Below, piece after piece: positions 61,585-64,000 of a stretch of 64,000 nucleotides of DNA; the stretch's first letter is position 1; each line of letters starts with the position of its first letter. Made by a program: the position numbers and the translations under genes. The notes under the pieces are model-generated. The model was not told the origin of the DNA. It made no database searches and saw only the letters and a list, made by a program, of their open reading frames with translations. The stretch is from Oceanirhabdus sp. W0125-5 (lineage in GTDB: Bacteria; Bacillota; Clostridia; Clostridiales; Clostridiaceae), in assembly GCF_027938815.1 (NCBI RefSeq), contig NZ_CP115913.1, positions 3,444,001 to 3,508,000 of the forward strand, written 5' to 3'.

Positions 61585-62370
61585 TCACTTGTTACACACA
61601 TTGTTTATAATTCTACTTTTAATCAATAACATTTCATCTTCCACTGTAATATCATCCATACTATAGAACTCGTATCCTTCTTCTCTTAAATAATCAATGA
61701 CTCTCTGCAAAACCTTTGCGCTTGTTTTCTTATATTTAGAATCATGCATTAAAATTATGGCTGTATTCTTTCCTTTAATATTCTTTTTTATATTTCCAAA
61801 AATAAACTCTTCCGATACGTACCTTTTTCTTGTGTCATCAGATGGTACATTCCAATCAATATATTTAAAATCATTATCTACAATAGCTTCTTTTATTCTT
61901 TTTTTTATTTCCTTGGATTTTATACTTACAAAAGAACCACCAGGCATCCTTACATATCTGCTTACATCTCCTTTAACATGCCTTTTAATAACCTCTTCGC
62001 ATTTTTTCAAATCCTCAATATAAGCATTTACGGATTTATAAATATCTTCATATTTATGACTGTAACTATGTATACATACGCTCATTTCATTGTTAACCAA
62101 CTCTTCAATTATATGGGGATATTCTTCTGCTCTACCTCCAATAATAAAAAAACTTCCTTTTACCTGATTTTTTTTCAACACCTTAATAATATCTAAAGTA
62201 ACCTCAGGTGATGGACCATCGTCAAAAGTCAAAAAAGCCTTCTTTTTTATATTTGTTTTATCCTCATGTAACTCTGGCTGTATTTCTTCACATTTAATAC
62301 ACTCTGTATTGACATTAAAAATCATAACAATTAATACACCTAGTATTAATAATACTTTAGAAAATTTCAT
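61585..62370 (-). CDS. Polysaccharide deacetylase (NodB family), secreted
   Basis: A protein of 261 residues from ATG 62370 (MKFSKVLLILGVLIVM), preferred over 62385 because GAGGAAATATAAG lies at good spacing. It has an N-terminal signal peptide or anchor (about 4-22), then a NodB domain: FLTFDDGPSPE with the two metal-binding aspartates near 45, and HSYSHKY with the two histidines. Members remove N-acetyl groups from peptidoglycan or chitin-like polymers outside the cell. The third NodB motif is partly replaced (RYVRMPGGSF with the conserved Arg). Confidence 0.9.
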   Translation of the reverse strand: MKFSKVLLILGVLIVMIFNVNTECIKCEEIQPELHEDKTNIKKKAFLTFDDGPSPEVTLDIIKVLKKNQVKGSFFIIGGRAEEYPHIIEELVNNEMSVCIHSYSHKYEDIYKSVNAYIEDLKKCEEVIKRHVKGDVSRYVRMPGGSFVSIKSKEIKKRIKEAIVDNDFKYIDWNVPSDDTRKRYVSEEFIFGNIKKNIKGKNTAIILMHDSKYKKTSAKVLQRVIDYLREEGYEFYSMDDITVEDEMLLIKSRIINNVCNK

Positions 62371-62479
62371 CTTATATTTCCTCATTTCCTTTCTAAAACC
62401 TATATTCTTAATATATCCTAATTATATTAAGTTATTTTATTTGTACTTTTAATTTTGTACTTCTTTAAAATAAATGCTG

Positions 62480-62625
62480 TTACATCGTCATATAAAATTG
62501 CACCTTCAGTCGCTTCACTCCTTCAGAAATACCCATGAGGTGTAAACTTTTCCATTTGGAAGAATTTACACCGCAGGTATCCTCGGAGGTAACACGAAGT
62601 TAGCTCCTTGCTTATCATTTTAATA
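62480..62625. other. Long imperfect palindrome, non-coding, unknown class
   Basis: In 62530-62580 the arms ATACC-N5-GGTGTAAA and TTTACACC-N3-GGTAT enclose an inner stem TTTTCC / GGAAGAA. The flanks (CTTCAGTCGCTTCACTCCTTC and CTCGGAGGTAACACGAAG) are unusually GC-rich for the region and look structured. I know no riboswitch with this pattern. The rest of the 62371-62822 gap is plain. Confidence 0.5.
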
Positions 62626-62822
62626 TCTCTAAATTGTATAGATTATTCGTCCATTATCATGTCTCTGTAAAAGGTACTGGATTTGTTATAATCTCCTGCA
62701 AAGAAGGGTTATAATATCTGTGTTGCCTATTATAAAGATGTTTTATACTAATACTCCGAATCATCATTTATAAAATATACTATTTTCTCAGCATCAATAC
62801 GAAATAGCAAAAGTTTACTATC

Positions 62823-63422
62823 TTATATTTTTCTTTCCACTTCCTGAATGAACTTATCTTTTATGCTCTGCAACTTTACTCTTGCTTGTTCGTTAGTTAA
62901 TTCTATAGTTTCAAGACATTCATTTGAAATATCTACTACAGTAATTTCATTTCTTCCTCTTGCTAACTCCGAATAATTAACACTATCTTCTAAAGAAATA
63001 TATTTCTCCAATTCATCACTATTAAAAACAACACTTAATCCTCTAAGCTTGTTAGATTTATATAGTTCTAAAACTTTTTCCATTGGTATATCTAAAATCT
63101 TAAAAACAGCTATCATATCTTCTATTGGAACTCTTCTTATCTTTGATATATCTTTTGCTCCCTCATATACATCGCTTTCATTAGGCTTTCTAACAAATTC
63201 TATAACCCTCTCTTCACATGCCCCAAACTTCTTAAAATTCAACTGTGCCTCTCTCAATGAAACATAATTAGCTCCTCCAACATAATCTGGATCATCAAAT
63301 TGAATACCATCATCTTCCCAAAAACATATGGAGCATATATCATAAGTCCCCGGCGGCTTTTCATTTAATGTATTGTATCCACAACATGGACAAGTAAATT
63401 TAGAATCTTTAATTTTTTCCAT
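62823..63422 (-). CDS. CPCC family cysteine-rich protein
   Basis: A protein of 199 residues from ATG 63422 behind AGAAGGGAG. The N-terminus carries the CPCC domain: FTCPCCGYNTLNEKPPGTYDICSICFWEDDG, quoted in parts as CPCCGYNTL and CSICFWEDDG, then DPDYVGGANYVSLREAQ. Two CxxC pairs should bind zinc. The C-terminal 130 residues are helical with no recognised domain. CPCC proteins are common among immunity-like genes of polymorphic toxin loci, which fits the neighbourhood. Confidence 0.75.
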   Translation of the reverse strand: MEKIKDSKFTCPCCGYNTLNEKPPGTYDICSICFWEDDGIQFDDPDYVGGANYVSLREAQLNFKKFGACEERVIEFVRKPNESDVYEGAKDISKIRRVPIEDMIAVFKILDIPMEKVLELYKSNKLRGLSVVFNSDELEKYISLEDSVNYSELARGRNEITVVDISNECLETIELTNEQARVKLQSIKDKFIQEVERKI

Positions 63423-63721
63423 ATGCAACTCCCTTCTATTAATCTATTTATCTTTTGATACTACTGAACCTTACTACCTGAACCAATAAAAAAGATATAT
63501 TTTCTGTTGCCATAATATTTGAAGTAAGGTAAACTTTAGATTTTTTGCTGTCTAATATATTTGGGTTGTTTTGGCAACTATATAATATCTAATATTATTT
63601 TATCACAAACTTATTTCTCATTAATACCATTGTTTCAATTTAAAACCATCAACTATATATTAATAATTTGCTTATGTCTTATCGCAACATCACATTCTAT
63701 TGACTTGCTCTCACAACAAAA

Positions 63722-63763
63722 AAACCTGACATCCCACCCCCAAGACATCAGATTTCTACTCAG
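63722..63763 (-). repeat. Dispersed repeat, copy G (hairpin)
   Basis: CCTGACATC and GACATCAGATTT around a C-rich loop (63724-63755) just downstream of the 71-residue gene, with T run on the minus strand. It acts as the terminator of that gene and is the same hairpin as in copies B-F. No iteron site follows in the 63423-63720 gap. Confidence 0.75.
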
Positions 63764-63773
63764 TATTCACTTC

Positions 63774-63989
63774 TCATCTTTCACTAAATATATTCTCAAG
63801 ACCGTTGTCTTTTATTCTCTTTCTTATTTCATCCTTATCAATAGTATAGAGCTTTAATTTCTCCATTCTCTTAAAATAAACTGAACCAGCAAAGGTGTAT
63901 CTAGTTTTATGATCTTTCATCTTTAACATTCTATAATTTGCATATGCAATAATATCTCCTATTGCAGTCTTTCTTGGAAGTATGAGCAT
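63774..63989 (-). CDS. Small basic protein, 71 residues, gene of the dispersed repeat
   Basis: Starts MLILPRKTAIGDIIAYANYR at 63989 behind AGGGTG. It is basic, with RMLKMKDHKTRY and a C-terminal DEIRKRIKDNGLENIFSER helix. No family is recognised. The start region is preserved in copy F (AGCGGTGAAAATG), which supports a short gene beginning here rather than a longer one cut by the window edge. Remnants of its 3' end occur at 34.3 and 49.8 kb, always followed by the same hairpin. Confidence 0.6.
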   Translation of the reverse strand: MLILPRKTAIGDIIAYANYRMLKMKDHKTRYTFAGSVYFKRMEKLKLYTIDKDEIRKRIKDNGLENIFSER

Positions 63990-64000
63990 CTTTTCACCCT

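Noticed and set aside
1..64000. CRISPR array, prophage or integron cassette array
   Set aside because: No regularly spaced repeats, phage structural genes or integrase were seen. The dispersed repeat units are 2.8-15.6 kb apart and do not follow each gene as attC sites would.

Overview
The window reads as chromosome of a low-GC anaerobic Firmicute, most likely a Clostridia member. The signs are very AT-rich intergenic DNA, strong AGGAGG-type ribosome binding sites, an oxygen-sensitive glycyl-radical enzyme with its activase, an EFR1-type ferredoxin, a xanthine dehydrogenase-type molybdenum enzyme, and a Mn(II) (yybP-ykoY) and a ykkC-class riboswitch. I cannot name the species. No rRNA, tRNA, CRISPR array, prophage or intact transposase was seen.

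Layout. 1-4.8 kb: the start of a manganese exporter gene (mntP) under a Mn(II) riboswitch, then scattered single genes (DUF5658, two GNAT proteins, a Cys-rich copper-binding bundle, a lysine-rich micro-ORF). 4.8-6.1 kb: a MarR regulator and an EFR1 flavodoxin-ferredoxin that share a palindromic operator. 6.2-11.4 kb: a hydroxyproline-to-proline module, hypE-hypD-proC, with a divergent XRE-cupin regulator. 11.5-22.8 kb: mostly single genes, including a frameshifted 2H phosphoesterase, a 10-TM metal exporter behind a Fur-like box, a LysM-VanY peptidase, a membrane-tethered protein with two excisionase-like HTH units, an S41 peptidase, and an MFS transporter behind a ykkC-class (probably guanidine-I) riboswitch. 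22.9-30.5 kb: a three-gene operon of a YqiJ/NfeD-like membrane protein, a flotillin and a 1643-residue AAA+ ATPase. 30.8-37 kb: small hypothetical genes, including a retropepsin gene pair split by a 0.36-kb IS605-like element with an omega-RNA-like 3' end.

37-49.6 kb: a catabolic locus read from right to left. DUF2877, FdrA and DUF1116 (the AllH/AllF/AllG oxamate carbamoyltransferase families) come first, then a cyclase-family hydrolase, a GNAT-like protein, a thiolase-fold protein without the catalytic cysteine, its DUF35 partner, an NCS2 permease, and a three-subunit xanthine dehydrogenase-type enzyme. This suggests uptake and oxidation of a purine-like N-heterocycle, ring hydrolysis, and carbamoyl transfer to save energy as carbamoyl phosphate. 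No carbamate kinase is in the window. 50-58.5 kb: an oligopeptide ABC transporter (oppABCDF order) whose permease and ATPases carry large insertions, plus a DUF3899 protein. 59-64 kb: orphan immunity-like genes (Imm1-like, Imm51), a decayed gene, a polysaccharide deacetylase, a CPCC protein and a 71-residue gene.

A dispersed repeat recurs in the gaps at about 4.4, 20.0, 34.2, 37.0, 49.7, 58.8 and 63.7 kb, always in the same orientation. In its fullest form it combines a small gene, a hairpin terminator and a site with three GTTTACAT-type iterons, and most copies keep only the 3' part. I consider this, the cysteine-less thiolase in the oxamate-type cluster, and the ykkC-MFS pair the most worthwhile leads.
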